A stretch of DNA of 64,000 bases, from assembly GCF_030817535.1 (NCBI RefSeq), contig NZ_JAUSZL010000002.1, positions 124,001 to 188,000 of the forward strand, given 5' to 3'. The position numbers and the translations under genes are program-made. This DNA comes from Streptomyces sp. V3I8. Its GTDB lineage: Bacteria > Actinomycetota > Actinomycetes > Streptomycetales > Streptomycetaceae. Numbering within the stretch: position 1 is the first letter of the stretch; each line of letters starts with the position of its first letter. Shown here in pieces: positions 17,247 to 25,835 of this stretch. Under the pieces are notes generated by a model that was given only the letters and a program-made list of their open reading frames with translations, was not told where the DNA came from and searched no databases.

Positions 17247-18655
17247 ATCCCCTGCCCGCCGGCCTTCCCACCGATCCGGCCGGCCCTGCCGAACTGAGCG
17301 TCGTCGGCGGCCGGCTCGTCACCCCCGACGGTGTCCGCGACGGAACGGTCGTCGTCCGTGACGGCAAGGTGGCGGCCCTGCTCGCACCCGGTGAGCCGGT
17401 GCCCCCGGGTCCCCGTCTCGACGCCCGCGGCCGCTACGTGCTGCCGGGACTCATCGACTCCCACGTCCACTTCCGCACTCCTGGCCTGGAGTACAAGGAG
17501 GACTGGGAGCACGGCAGCCGGGCCGCCCTCGTCGGCGGTGTGACGACCGTGATGGACATGCCCAACACCCGCCCGCCGTCCCTCGACGAGTCCAGCATGC
17601 TCGCCAAGGCCGAGGTCATCGAGGGCACGTCCCGGGTCGACTACCGCTTCCACATGGGCGCCGATCCCGACCGCCCCGAGCTGCTGGCCGAGCTCGACCC
17701 GCGGATAGCGTCCTCGGCGAAGGTCTTCATGGCCGGCCACCACACGGCTCCGGTGGTGTTCCGGGACGGCGAGCAGTTGCGGCGCGCCTTCGCCGCGGCC
17801 GCCCGCGGCGGTGTCCGGCTCGTGCTGCACGCCGAGGACCAGCACGTCTTCGACCTCCTCGACGCGAGCGCGGGCACCCCGGACTCGTACGGCGGGTACG
17901 AGCCGCACCGGCCGCGGTCGGGAGGCATCGTCGCCGTCGCCCAGGTCGTCCGGCTGGTGCGCGAGTTCGGCACGAACGCGCACATCCTGCACGTGTCGTC
18001 GGCGGAGGAGGCCGACCTGCTGGCGGCGGCCGCCGCCGAGGGACTGCCGCTGACGTACGAAGTGACGGGCCACCACCTGTCGTTCACCCACGACGACACC
18101 ACCCGGCGCGGTCCCCGTACGCGGCTCTCCCCGGCCATCCGCGAGTCCCGTGACCAGAGGCGCCTGTGGCAGGCGGTGCTGCGCGGGGAGGTCGCCACCC
18201 TGGGCAGCGACCACGCCCCGCACACCGTGGAGGAGAAGAACCGTCCGCCGGCCGACGCGCCGCCCGGCCTGCCCGGTGTGCAGGAGCTGGCCACGGCCGT
18301 CTGGACGGGCCTGCGCACCAGGGACATCGGCCCGGACGAGGCCGCCGCGCACCTGGCCCGGCTGATGGGCGCGGGACCCGCCGCGCTCTTCGACCTGCAC
18401 GGCAAGGGACGGCTCGAACCGGGCGCGGACGCCGACCTGGCCCTGCTGGACCCGTCCGAACGCTGGCAGTTCTCCTCCCGTGACGTACAGGCGCTGTGCG
18501 GCTGGTCCGCGTACGAGGGCTGGACCTTCACCGGACGTTTCACCAGCACGGTGAAGGCGGGCCGCGTCGCCTGGGACTTCCGCGACGGTTTCACCGGGGC
18601 TCCGGAGGGCCGCTGGCTGCAGGGCGCGGCCCGGCCCCTGGAGGTGGCCCGATGA
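17234..18655 (+). CDS. Dihydroorotase/allantoinase-like cyclic amidohydrolase
   Basis: The 473-residue amidohydrolase has a binuclear metal site as in dihydroorotase: DSHVHFRTPGLEYKEDW with the first His pair, the carboxylatable Lys in SSAKVFMAG, later His in LHVSSAEEAD and VTGHHL, and the GSDHAPHT Asp. MPNTRPP is the typical substrate loop. These enzymes open or close cyclic ureides and amides. In this operon it may close a ureido-amino acid into a ring, or hydrolyse one; direction and substrate are unknown. The GTG start overlaps the preceding gene by 13 bases. A housekeeping pyrC role is unlikely in this location without pyrimidine neighbours. Confidence 0.83.
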   Translation: MEPLNPLPAGLPTDPAGPAELSVVGGRLVTPDGVRDGTVVVRDGKVAALLAPGEPVPPGPRLDARGRYVLPGLIDSHVHFRTPGLEYKEDWEHGSRAALVGGVTTVMDMPNTRPPSLDESSMLAKAEVIEGTSRVDYRFHMGADPDRPELLAELDPRIASSAKVFMAGHHTAPVVFRDGEQLRRAFAAAARGGVRLVLHAEDQHVFDLLDASAGTPDSYGGYEPHRPRSGGIVAVAQVVRLVREFGTNAHILHVSSAEEADLLAAAAAEGLPLTYEVTGHHLSFTHDDTTRRGPRTRLSPAIRESRDQRRLWQAVLRGEVATLGSDHAPHTVEEKNRPPADAPPGLPGVQELATAVWTGLRTRDIGPDEAAAHLARLMGAGPAALFDLHGKGRLEPGADADLALLDPSERWQFSSRDVQALCGWSAYEGWTFTGRFTSTVKAGRVAWDFRDGFTGAPEGRWLQGAARPLEVAR

Positions 18656-19221
18656 CGTCGACGCTGCTCAAGTCCCAGTCGTCGCACGCCCGTACGCCCG
18701 TACCTGTGCCTGTGCCGGCACCCGCTCCCGCGGCTTCGCAGGATCTGGCCGACGCCTTCCGGACCGCGATGTCGGCCCTGGCGGCCCCCGTCACCATCGT
18801 CACCTGCTACGACGAACTGGGCAGGCCGCGCGGTCTGACGGCCAGCGCCGTCAGTTCGCTCTCCCTGGCCCCGCCGCTGTTCCTCGTCTGCCTCGACCGG
18901 AACTCCCGTACGCACGACGCGCTGACCGGCGCCGAGGACTTCGCCGTGCATCTGCTCGGGCCCGGCGAGGAACACCTCGTCGAGCGTTTCATGCGGCCGG
19001 CCGAGCAGCGCTTCGACGGCATCCCGCTGGCCACGGAGTTCCACCGGGCGCCCGTCATCAGGGACGCCTCCCTGACCCTGCGCTGTGTCCGCCACGACGT
19101 CCTGGAAGGAGGCGACCACACGATCCTGGTGGGCCGGGTGACCGGTGTGGGCGGTGAGCCCGCACACTCGGGCGGCCTGCTCTGGCACCGACGGGGCTTC
19201 GCGCACGCGCGCCGCCCGTGA
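18652..19221 (+). CDS. Flavin reductase family protein
   Basis: The 189-residue protein carries the FMN-binding split-barrel typical of HpaC/VlmR-like NAD(P)H:flavin reductases: AAPVTIVTCYDELGRPRGLTASAVSSLSLAPP near residues 40-72, then FAVHLLGPGEEHL. It supplies reduced flavin to a partner monooxygenase; the best partner is the ACAD-fold protein three frames upstream. The first 25 residues are low-complexity Pro/Val-rich. The ATG overlaps the previous stop (ATGA), making it the last gene of a coupled run from 13199 to 19221. Confidence 0.87.
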   Translation: MTSTLLKSQSSHARTPVPVPVPAPAPAASQDLADAFRTAMSALAAPVTIVTCYDELGRPRGLTASAVSSLSLAPPLFLVCLDRNSRTHDALTGAEDFAVHLLGPGEEHLVERFMRPAEQRFDGIPLATEFHRAPVIRDASLTLRCVRHDVLEGGDHTILVGRVTGVGGEPAHSGGLLWHRRGFAHARRP

Positions 19222-19228
19222 CCCGGAC

Positions 19229-19265
19229 GGGGGCCGCCACCGCTGCGACGCGGCCGGCGGCCCCC
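19229..19265 (+). terminator. Hairpin after the flavin reductase gene
   Basis: A 10-bp G/C stem (19229-19238 with 19256-19265) lies just after the last stop codon of the operon, followed by an 18-base palindrome at 19264-19281. It is a likely operon end and the right border of the cluster. Confidence 0.6.
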
Positions 19266-19500
19266 GTCGGCGCGCCGACGGACCCTCCTCGACCGCCCTC
19301 GGACCCTGCCGACCGGCAACCCCTCCTGCCGCGCGGGAAGTTCTGCCGCCCTCGGGACAGCACCGCACGCAACATCAATTACGCTGGCCCCGATCGTACG
19401 GCGAACACCTTTACGAACAGCCCACAGGCGCAGCTCCCAGCGGCCTCTGCCGATCTACCGCAACTTCCGAGTTGAACCGCGAGGAAAGGTACGGAAGTCC

Positions 19501-20823
19501 ATGTCCGACCAGCAGCGGGCGTCAGGTGAGACCTCCGCCCCGCACACGGCAGCCACCACGCCCGACGCCGAGGCCGTCGCGGCCCAGATCACCGGCACCG
19601 GAAAGCCGCCGACCACCTCCGCGCAGCAGGGCGGCGCCGCGGGGAAGGCTGCCGAGGGCGGACCGGAAGCCGGAGCCGACACCGGCACCGGTACCGGTAC
19701 GAAGACGGGTACGGGCGCCGACACCGGCACGGGCGAGGCGGCCGGGTCCGCCGGAGCGACGGGCGCGTCGGAGGCCGGTACCGCGGCGGCCGGTCCGGCG
19801 AGCGAAGCAGGCGGGGCGGGCGGGGCCGAGGGCGCGTCCGCCGGCGAGCAGGCCGGGGACACCGACGGAGCCCAGGGCGAGGGCGGTACGGACAACGGCG
19901 CACGAGCGCTTTCCGCCGCTGCGACCAGGGGCCGGCCCGAGGCCATCGCGGCCGCCGTGGACAGCGGCGGCGCCAACAGCTCCACCGCGAGCGGAATCGG
20001 CCGCCCCCGCAAGCCGGTCCTCGCCGGTGCCGCGCTGGCGGGCGCCATCCTGGTAGCCGTACCGCTGCTGATCACGGCGACCGACAAGGACGAGGAGAAG
20101 AAGACCGTCGACACGGCGGCCTCCGACACCGTACTGAACAAGGCGGACGATCCGGCCGGCGTCTTCGTCACCCAGGCTCCCTCCCCCTCGAAGACGAAGG
20201 CGAAGAAGAAGGAGGCGAAGAAGGCGGAGCCCGCGCCGCCCGCCGCCGAGAAGGCCACCGCGCCCTCCCCCAGCGCCAGCCCTTCGCCGAGCCGGACGCC
20301 GAAGACGAAGAAGAAGGCCGCCGCGAAGAAGACGGTGAGCACCCTGCCGGCCGTCCTGACCAGGGTGCTGATCAAGAACAACACCAACGGCACCTGCGTG
20401 GACGTCCCCGGCTTCACCAGTGGCAGGCGGGACGGGCCGGTCACGCACGCGACGTGCAACAGCAACACCGACGACAACCAGCTGTGGAACGTCGAGAAGC
20501 GTTACGACAAGGCCGGACCCGGCGGAGCGCCGCTCTTCCAGATCCGCAACGTCATGGACAGCATGTGCCTGGACCTGCCCGGCTACGGGGGCGTCGGAGG
20601 CGCCACCAAGGTCACGGAGTTCCCCTGCAACGGCACCACGAAGGACAACCAGCTGTGGTGGCTGGACAAGCAGGCCGACGGGAAGTTCTGGATACGCAAC
20701 GCGGCCAGCGACAACCAGTGCCTGGACTCCTACGGCCGCGACGACGGGACACGCGACCTGATCATCTGGCCCTGCGCCCCGGAAGGCCAGAACAACCACG
20801 AGTGGATCTTCACCCGCTCCTGA
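19501..20823 (+). CDS. Membrane-anchored ricin-type beta-trefoil lectin protein
   Basis: The 440-residue protein has a low-complexity Gly/Thr/Ala-rich cytoplasmic region (1-165), one membrane helix (about 172-191), a Lys/Pro/Ser-rich linker and a C-terminal ricin B-type lectin domain (about 290-440). The lectin has three repeats ending in QLW-like motifs (DNQLWNV, DNQLWWL, NNHEWIF) and paired Cys. Such proteins bind sugars on the outer face of the membrane or wall. The ATG follows GAGGAAAGG. The A/T-richer spacer at 19370-19440 probably holds its promoter. No link to the upstream cluster is evident. Confidence 0.85.
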   Translation: MSDQQRASGETSAPHTAATTPDAEAVAAQITGTGKPPTTSAQQGGAAGKAAEGGPEAGADTGTGTGTKTGTGADTGTGEAAGSAGATGASEAGTAAAGPASEAGGAGGAEGASAGEQAGDTDGAQGEGGTDNGARALSAAATRGRPEAIAAAVDSGGANSSTASGIGRPRKPVLAGAALAGAILVAVPLLITATDKDEEKKTVDTAASDTVLNKADDPAGVFVTQAPSPSKTKAKKKEAKKAEPAPPAAEKATAPSPSASPSPSRTPKTKKKAAAKKTVSTLPAVLTRVLIKNNTNGTCVDVPGFTSGRRDGPVTHATCNSNTDDNQLWNVEKRYDKAGPGGAPLFQIRNVMDSMCLDLPGYGGVGGATKVTEFPCNGTTKDNQLWWLDKQADGKFWIRNAASDNQCLDSYGRDDGTRDLIIWPCAPEGQNNHEWIFTRS

Positions 20824-20955
20824 ACCCCGGCGGCGTACGGGGTTCGGTGGGCGGACGGCCGCGCCGTTACTCCGCCCGCGGCTGAGTACCTCGGCCGGGC
20901 CGGCTGAGTACGTCACCCGATGCCGTGGCGGCCGGGCGGCTGCTGAACTGCCGTC

Positions 20956-21336
20956 ATGACCCAGGAGCAGCCACGCCCCCGCCCGTTCCGCATCGCCGGC
21001 AGCAGGGCGGCCACCACCGGTTCCGCCCTCGCGGTGGTCCTGATTCCCCTGGTGGTGGGGGCGCTGGCCTCCCGGGCGGCGGGCGGCGACCCGATGGCGT
21101 CGGTCAACGCCCTGATGACGGGCGGCGGACAGCGTGCCCGCCTCTCCCGCAGCCAGCTGCGCACCTGCCGGGGCCGGGCGCTCACGACGGCGCGGCACGT
21201 GTGGGACCGCTCGGCCGGCCGGACGGACAGGAAGCCGCTCCGCCCCGCCGCCTTCGCCGGGGTCGGCCGGCGTACGGGACGGGAACGTCCGGCGGCACCA
21301 CGCCCGGAGGCGCGCAGCACGGCCGGCCGGCCGTGA
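20956..21336 (+). CDS. Small predicted membrane protein, unknown function
   Basis: I do not recognise this 126-residue product. One hydrophobic segment (about 24-41, ALAVVLIPLVVGALAS) is followed by a basic, Arg-rich tail. Third codon positions are strongly G/C in this frame, which favours a real gene. It fills an otherwise empty 550-bp gap between the lectin gene and the convergent esterase. Confidence 0.45.
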   Translation: MTQEQPRPRPFRIAGSRAATTGSALAVVLIPLVVGALASRAAGGDPMASVNALMTGGGQRARLSRSQLRTCRGRALTTARHVWDRSAGRTDRKPLRPAAFAGVGRRTGRERPAAPRPEARSTAGRP

Positions 21337-21378
21337 CCGCCGCGAGGGCGGGAAGCCGGCCGGCCGGCGGATCCCCGC

Positions 21379-22014
21379 TCAGGCGGCGGCGTCCCCTCCC
21401 GCTTCCGCCCGCAGCCAGTCGGACAGGGCGGCGAGTGCGGCGGGCGCGAGGGCGTGCCCGACCGGGTCGCGGCGGGCGGTGGAGCGCGCGCCCGACCCGG
21501 CGGTGACGTACTGCCAGGTCCGGTCGAGGAGGTCGCGCGGGATGACCTGGTCGCGATCGCCCCGCGCGACGAGGACAGGCACACCGGCCAGGTGCCCCGG
21601 GCCGGTGGGCAGCCCGGCGTCGAAGGGGAGTGTGCCGTACAGGACGGCCGCTCCCGCGTAACAGTGCGGATCGTCGAGGAGCAGGCCCCCGGCGAAGGCG
21701 GCGCCACCGCTGAAGCCGACCAGGAACACCGGCCCGCCCGCCGGCCGGACCTCGTCGAGCCACGACCGGAACCAGTCCATGGTCTCCCGCAGCGAGTCGG
21801 GCACGGGACGGCCGATGCCACGGTTGGCGAACCAGGCGAACCCGCCGTGCTCGGCGATGGGCGCGCGCACCGCGGCGTAGTGGAAGCCGGCCGGCAGGGC
21901 GTCGGCGAGTGCGATGATCTCGCTCTCCCGCGACCCGCGACCGTGCAGCAGGACGACGAGCGGCCCGTCCGGATCGCCCTGGGTCATGACGGTGGGCGGC
22001 GCGAATGCGGTCAT
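21379..22014 (-). CDS. Alpha/beta-hydrolase, phospholipase/carboxylesterase type
   Basis: The 211-residue hydrolase shows the family's LLHGRGS oxyanion segment and the nucleophile elbow GFSGGAAFAGG, with Asp in VARGDRDQVIP and His in GHALAP completing the triad. It resembles YpfH/carboxylesterase-type enzymes acting on small esters, often found near DoxX or quinone-stress genes. The ATG at 22014 was chosen because upstream sequence in this frame is low-complexity. It lies 137 bases downstream of the DoxX gene on the same strand and is probably co-transcribed. Confidence 0.8.
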   Translation of the reverse strand: MTAFAPPTVMTQGDPDGPLVVLLHGRGSRESEIIALADALPAGFHYAAVRAPIAEHGGFAWFANRGIGRPVPDSLRETMDWFRSWLDEVRPAGGPVFLVGFSGGAAFAGGLLLDDPHCYAGAAVLYGTLPFDAGLPTGPGHLAGVPVLVARGDRDQVIPRDLLDRTWQYVTAGSGARSTARRDPVGHALAPAALAALSDWLRAEAGGDAAA

Positions 22015-22151
22015 GGGTCGGCTCCAGGGCTGGTCGGTGGCTGATCGGTGGCTGATCGATGACCGGCCGGTGACCGGTCGGGAGGGACGCCGGGCTACGG
22101 CTCCGACGAGACGGGACGGGATCCGGACCGTGGGCCCGGCGGCCGGCCCGG

Positions 22152-22697
22152 TCAGTCGCGTACGAGCAGGACGAGCGCGGCGAGGACGACGGCCAGGACG
22201 ACCGCGGCGACGCCGTGTACGAGCCGGTGGGCGCGCAGCACCGGAAGGTGCCGGTCGACGGCCAGGCGCCCGGGTCCGGTCAGGGCCAGGGCGGCGGCCG
22301 CCGCGGCGAGGACGAGCTCGTACTCGACGCCGTCGGGTGCGAAGAAGCCGCCGCCCCACTTCACGGCGAGCGCGTTGATCATCGTCCCGAGGACGGCGGC
22401 GCCGGCCAGCGGCGTGAACAGGCCGACGACCAGGCCGAGTCCGCCGAGGGTCTCGCTCAGCCCGGCGACGACAGCCATCGACCTGCCGGACGGGTAGCCG
22501 CTCATGGCGAAGAACTGTCCGGTGCCGTCGAGACCTCCGCCGCCGAACCAGCCGAACAGTTTCTGGGTGCCGTGCGCGGCGGCGGTGAGGCCGATGGTGA
22601 CGCGCAGGATCAGCAGGCCGACGTCATAGGCGTGCAGGGGTGCCGGGACGGTGCCGGAACCGGCGGTGGGGCGCGGGGGGTTGAGGGTGGACGTCAT
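22152..22697 (-). CDS. DoxX-family membrane protein
   Basis: The 181-residue protein has four hydrophobic segments and the DoxX hallmarks GLLILRVTIGLTAAAHGTQK, GWFGGGG and FFAMSGYP, followed by a fifth C-terminal helix. DoxX-like proteins are linked to redox, thiol or quinone stress in bacteria, but their biochemistry is poorly defined. Two inverted-repeat operator candidates lie just upstream at 22726-22772. It pairs with the esterase gene downstream. Confidence 0.85.
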   Translation of the reverse strand: MTSTLNPPRPTAGSGTVPAPLHAYDVGLLILRVTIGLTAAAHGTQKLFGWFGGGGLDGTGQFFAMSGYPSGRSMAVVAGLSETLGGLGLVVGLFTPLAGAAVLGTMINALAVKWGGGFFAPDGVEYELVLAAAAAALALTGPGRLAVDRHLPVLRAHRLVHGVAAVVLAVVLAALVLLVRD

Positions 22698-22725
22698 GGG
22701 GGCCCTCCTGAACAGGATCGAGTCT

Positions 22726-22772
22726 TTGAAGGTTCAAGCTTCCTCGACTCTATCCAATGCCTGAAAGTTCAA
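22726..22772. promoter_or_regulatory. Tandem TTGAA-TTCAA-type operators
   Basis: TTGAAGGTTCAA (22726-22737) and TGAAAGTTCAA (22762-22772) are near-identical short inverted repeats 36 bp apart in an A/T-rich patch just before the DoxX start. They are likely sites for a MarR- or HxlR-type dimer; no regulator gene lies next to them. Confidence 0.5.
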
Positions 22773-23419
22773 CAATTCCGGTCGCGCAGCTGCCCGGCCG
22801 CGACCTGCCACGCGGCCACCACCGCCCGATGCGCCGCGGCGGTGGCTGTCGCGGTCCCCGCCGGCAGGTGGAGCGGCGCGCCGACATGGACGTGGAGCCG
22901 GGGACGGCGGACGGGAGCGGTCAGGAGACCCGCGATCTGCTGGGCGCGGCTGCCGGACGTGACCCGTCGCGCCCCTGCCTGGCCGACCGGCACGACGGGG
23001 GCGCCGGAGGCCATGGCGAGGCGGGCGGGGCCGCTGCGGAACGGTTCGGGTGCCGCTTCGGCGGCGTCCGCCCGGCGCGGCAGCCGTCCCTCGCCGTAGA
23101 CGAGGACGTGGCGGCCCGCGTCGAGGGCCGCCGCGGCCGCGTCCAGGGCGTCGGCCGCCCGGGCGGTACGGCGGTGGACGGGAACGTGGCCGCCACGGTC
23201 CAGCAGGTACCCCAGGACGGGGACGCGCCACAGTCCGGCGGTGGCCAGGACCACGGGCTCGATGCCGAGGGAGCGCAGGGCGGCCAGCACGATGCCGGGG
23301 TCCGCCAGGGAGGTGTGGTTGGCGACGAGGATGCCCGGGGCCGGAAGCCCGGTGAGCTCGGTGGAGGTCGTCAGACGCCCGAGGGCGGGGACGACGGCGG
23401 CGGCGATGCGACTGAGCAC
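22769..23419 (-). CDS. 1-acyl-glycerol-phosphate acyltransferase-like protein (PlsC family)
   Basis: The 216-residue protein has the acyltransferase motif ANHTSLADP (HxxxxD) near residue 33 and a later GEGRLP block in place of the usual EGTR motif. It probably transfers an acyl group to a lysophospholipid or other alcohol at the membrane. I chose the GTG at 23419 because AGGAG sits five bases ahead, rather than the upstream ATG at 23494. Its 3' end runs into the DoxX operator region. Confidence 0.8.
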   Translation of the reverse strand: MLSRIAAAVVPALGRLTTSTELTGLPAPGILVANHTSLADPGIVLAALRSLGIEPVVLATAGLWRVPVLGYLLDRGGHVPVHRRTARAADALDAAAAALDAGRHVLVYGEGRLPRRADAAEAAPEPFRSGPARLAMASGAPVVPVGQAGARRVTSGSRAQQIAGLLTAPVRRPRLHVHVGAPLHLPAGTATATAAAHRAVVAAWQVAAGQLRDRNC

Positions 23420-23697
23420 GTGACTCCTGCGTTCCGGTGCGCTGTGGCGGTGCGGCAAAGGCGGGGCGCGGCAACGGCGCGTGGCGGACTCCATCGTCGC
23501 GCCGGGACGGTCCGAGGACCTGAGTCGCCGTACTCATCGGGTCCCGTGCGCCGCCTCGCCGTGCGGTGCCGTCGTACTCATCCGCCCGCGTCCCGGGCAC
23601 GCGACGAGCGGCTCCGACCGGTGCCGGACGGGCGTTGCGGGCCCGTGTGCCGTCCGGCGTACCCTGTGCGCAGTACGGACACGGCCAGGGGGAGCAC

Positions 23698-25827
23698 GTG
23701 AAGGCTGCGACGGTTCAGGACTGGGATTCGACCCTCGACTCGGTCGTGGTGCACGCGCAGGGCGCGCTCTGCCGGCGTCTCGCGCGCGGCAGCGTGCCGC
23801 CGGACGGCAGGGTGCGGATCCCCGGGCTGCCCCGGACGGTGGACCCCGGTTCGCTGCGGGCCCGTGTCGTGGGCACCTCCGGGGTGCGGGTCGTCGAGGC
23901 CCGTATCGAGGTCGACGCCGAACCGGCCGGCGCCGGCGCACCGCGTGAACTGGACCGTGAGGTGGAGCGGCTGCGCGAGGAGTGCGCCGCGGCGCGGGCA
24001 CGCCGGGACCGGCAGCTGGGCCTGATCGAGGAGGTCCGGGCGCTGCGCCCGATCCCGCCGGGCCGCGAGCGCGAGGACCTGCCCCGCCGCACCCCGGTCC
24101 ACGCCTGGCTGGAGCTGGCCGACTTCGTCGAGGCGCGGCTTACCGGCCTGCACGACCGCCTGGCCCGGCTGGAGGAAGCGCTGCTCCGTGTCGAGCACGA
24201 CTTCATGGTCGCGGCGGACGCGCTCACCCGTGCCTCCACCGACGCGCCGTCGGCGCACGTGGCGACCACGGTCTCGGCGCTGGTGACCCTCCACGGCACG
24301 GACGACCCGGGGCCGGAGGTGGAGGTGGAGGTGGAGTACGGGGTGCCCGGCGCGGTCTGGGCCCCGGCCTACCGCCTCGACCACCGCCAGGGCGACGACA
24401 GCGGCCGGCTGGTGCTGCGCGCCTCGGTGGCCCAGCGCACCGGGGAGGACTGGAACGGCGTACGCATCGCCCTGGCCACCGCCGACCTCCACCGCCGCAC
24501 CGATCTGCCCCGGCTCCGCTCGATCCGCATCGGACGCCGTCAGCCGGCTCCCGCGCCCGCCGGCTGGCGCGAGCCCCCCGCCGGGCTCTCCGGCCTGTTC
24601 ACGGGATACGACGCCTCGGCGGCCCGTCCCGCTCCGGCCGCCGCGCGCCAGGCCTCCGCGGCGGAAACCGTGGCAGGGGTCGTGGCAGGAGCCGCCGCGG
24701 GCCCCAGGGCCGACCGGGCCGCGGCCGGTCCGGTTCCGATGCCTCCGCCCGCGGCACCGCAGGCCTACGGGGCTCCGCCTCCCCCGTTCCCGGCGCCCGG
24801 CGCCACCGGCGCGCCGCCCGGACACGCACAGCCGACCCGCTCACGACGGGGCGCTCCGCCCCGCGGTGGCGGCGCTTCCTTCGAGACCTCCGTGGCCGGG
24901 CCGCCCCCGGCTCCCGGCGGCCCCGCGCGAGCGACGGCCCCCGCCGGCGCCGTACCGGCCGCCCCCGCGCCGGCGGCGCCTCCTGCCGGTCCGCCGCAGC
25001 CCAGCGGCGCCGAACTCGACTACGCGGCGCTCGTCCTGGCGGGCCCGGGGGAGCCGGCCGGGCGCAGGGGCCTGCTCTTCCCCGACTCGTCCTTCGATCC
25101 GGTGGCGGCGGAGCACCGCCGCCGCGCCGAGGCGGTCGCCGCGCTGCCGCTGCCCGGCCACGCCGTACGGCCCCGCGAGTCGGCCGGTTCCTTCGACCAC
25201 CGCTTCGACGCGACCGCCCGTACCGACATCCCCTCCGACGGCACCTGGCACACGGTCACCGTCACCGGGATCCCGGTCGGCCTGCGCACCGAGTACCTGT
25301 GCGTGCCGGCCGTCGAGGAGACCGTCTACGCGACGCTGGTGCTCTCCAACGCCACCGGACAGGCCCTGCTGGCCGGACCGGTGGAGGTCACCGTCGACGA
25401 CGAGTTCCTGCTGACCACCGCTCTGCCGACCCTCGCGCCGGGCGGCGGGCGCCGGGTGGGGCTCGGTCCCGCCGAGGCCGTCCGGGTCACCCGCCGTACC
25501 GAACTGCGCGAGTCGTCCGCGGGCCTGCGCGGGGGCACCACCGTGCTCGACCACCGTGTCCACGTGGAGCTGGCCAACCGGCTGGCACGGCCGGTCACCG
25601 TCGAGGTCCGTGAACGGGTGCCGGTCACCTCCGATCCGGACGTCAGGATCGACGAACGGGCCGACTGGACGGTCCCCGAGGAGGGCGCGGGCCCCGACCG
25701 GCTCGCCCCGGGCACCCGCGTGTGGCGGGTGGACCTGCCCGCCGGCGGCACCGCCGTGCTCGACGGCGGCTACGAGATACGCATCCCGGCCGGCAAGGCC
25801 CTGGTCGACGGCAACCGCAGGAGCTGA
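23698..25827 (+). CDS. DUF4139 domain protein (MuiA-like), long form
   Basis: The 709-residue protein begins with a DUF4140-like segment (TVQDWDSTLDSVVVHAQGALC), then a coiled coil (about 85-160), the first part of DUF4139 (YGVPGAVWAPAYRLD near 215; QRTGEDWNGVRIALATAD near 245), a roughly 160-residue Ala/Pro-rich insert (280-440) and the rest of the DUF4139 beta domain. The mucoidy-inhibitor A family has no firm biochemical function. GTG at 23698 is preceded by GGGGGAG. The next gene, 8 bases on, is a shorter paralogue, so the two are probably partners. Confidence 0.8.
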   Translation: MKAATVQDWDSTLDSVVVHAQGALCRRLARGSVPPDGRVRIPGLPRTVDPGSLRARVVGTSGVRVVEARIEVDAEPAGAGAPRELDREVERLREECAAARARRDRQLGLIEEVRALRPIPPGREREDLPRRTPVHAWLELADFVEARLTGLHDRLARLEEALLRVEHDFMVAADALTRASTDAPSAHVATTVSALVTLHGTDDPGPEVEVEVEYGVPGAVWAPAYRLDHRQGDDSGRLVLRASVAQRTGEDWNGVRIALATADLHRRTDLPRLRSIRIGRRQPAPAPAGWREPPAGLSGLFTGYDASAARPAPAAARQASAAETVAGVVAGAAAGPRADRAAAGPVPMPPPAAPQAYGAPPPPFPAPGATGAPPGHAQPTRSRRGAPPRGGGASFETSVAGPPPAPGGPARATAPAGAVPAAPAPAAPPAGPPQPSGAELDYAALVLAGPGEPAGRRGLLFPDSSFDPVAAEHRRRAEAVAALPLPGHAVRPRESAGSFDHRFDATARTDIPSDGTWHTVTVTGIPVGLRTEYLCVPAVEETVYATLVLSNATGQALLAGPVEVTVDDEFLLTTALPTLAPGGGRRVGLGPAEAVRVTRRTELRESSAGLRGGTTVLDHRVHVELANRLARPVTVEVRERVPVTSDPDVRIDERADWTVPEEGAGPDRLAPGTRVWRVDLPAGGTAVLDGGYEIRIPAGKALVDGNRRS

Positions 25828-25835
25828 CACACGCC

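Noticed and set aside
17234-18655. Housekeeping dihydroorotase (pyrC)
   Set aside because: No pyr genes are nearby and it overlaps genes of a specialised pathway; a pathway-specific amidohydrolase is more likely.
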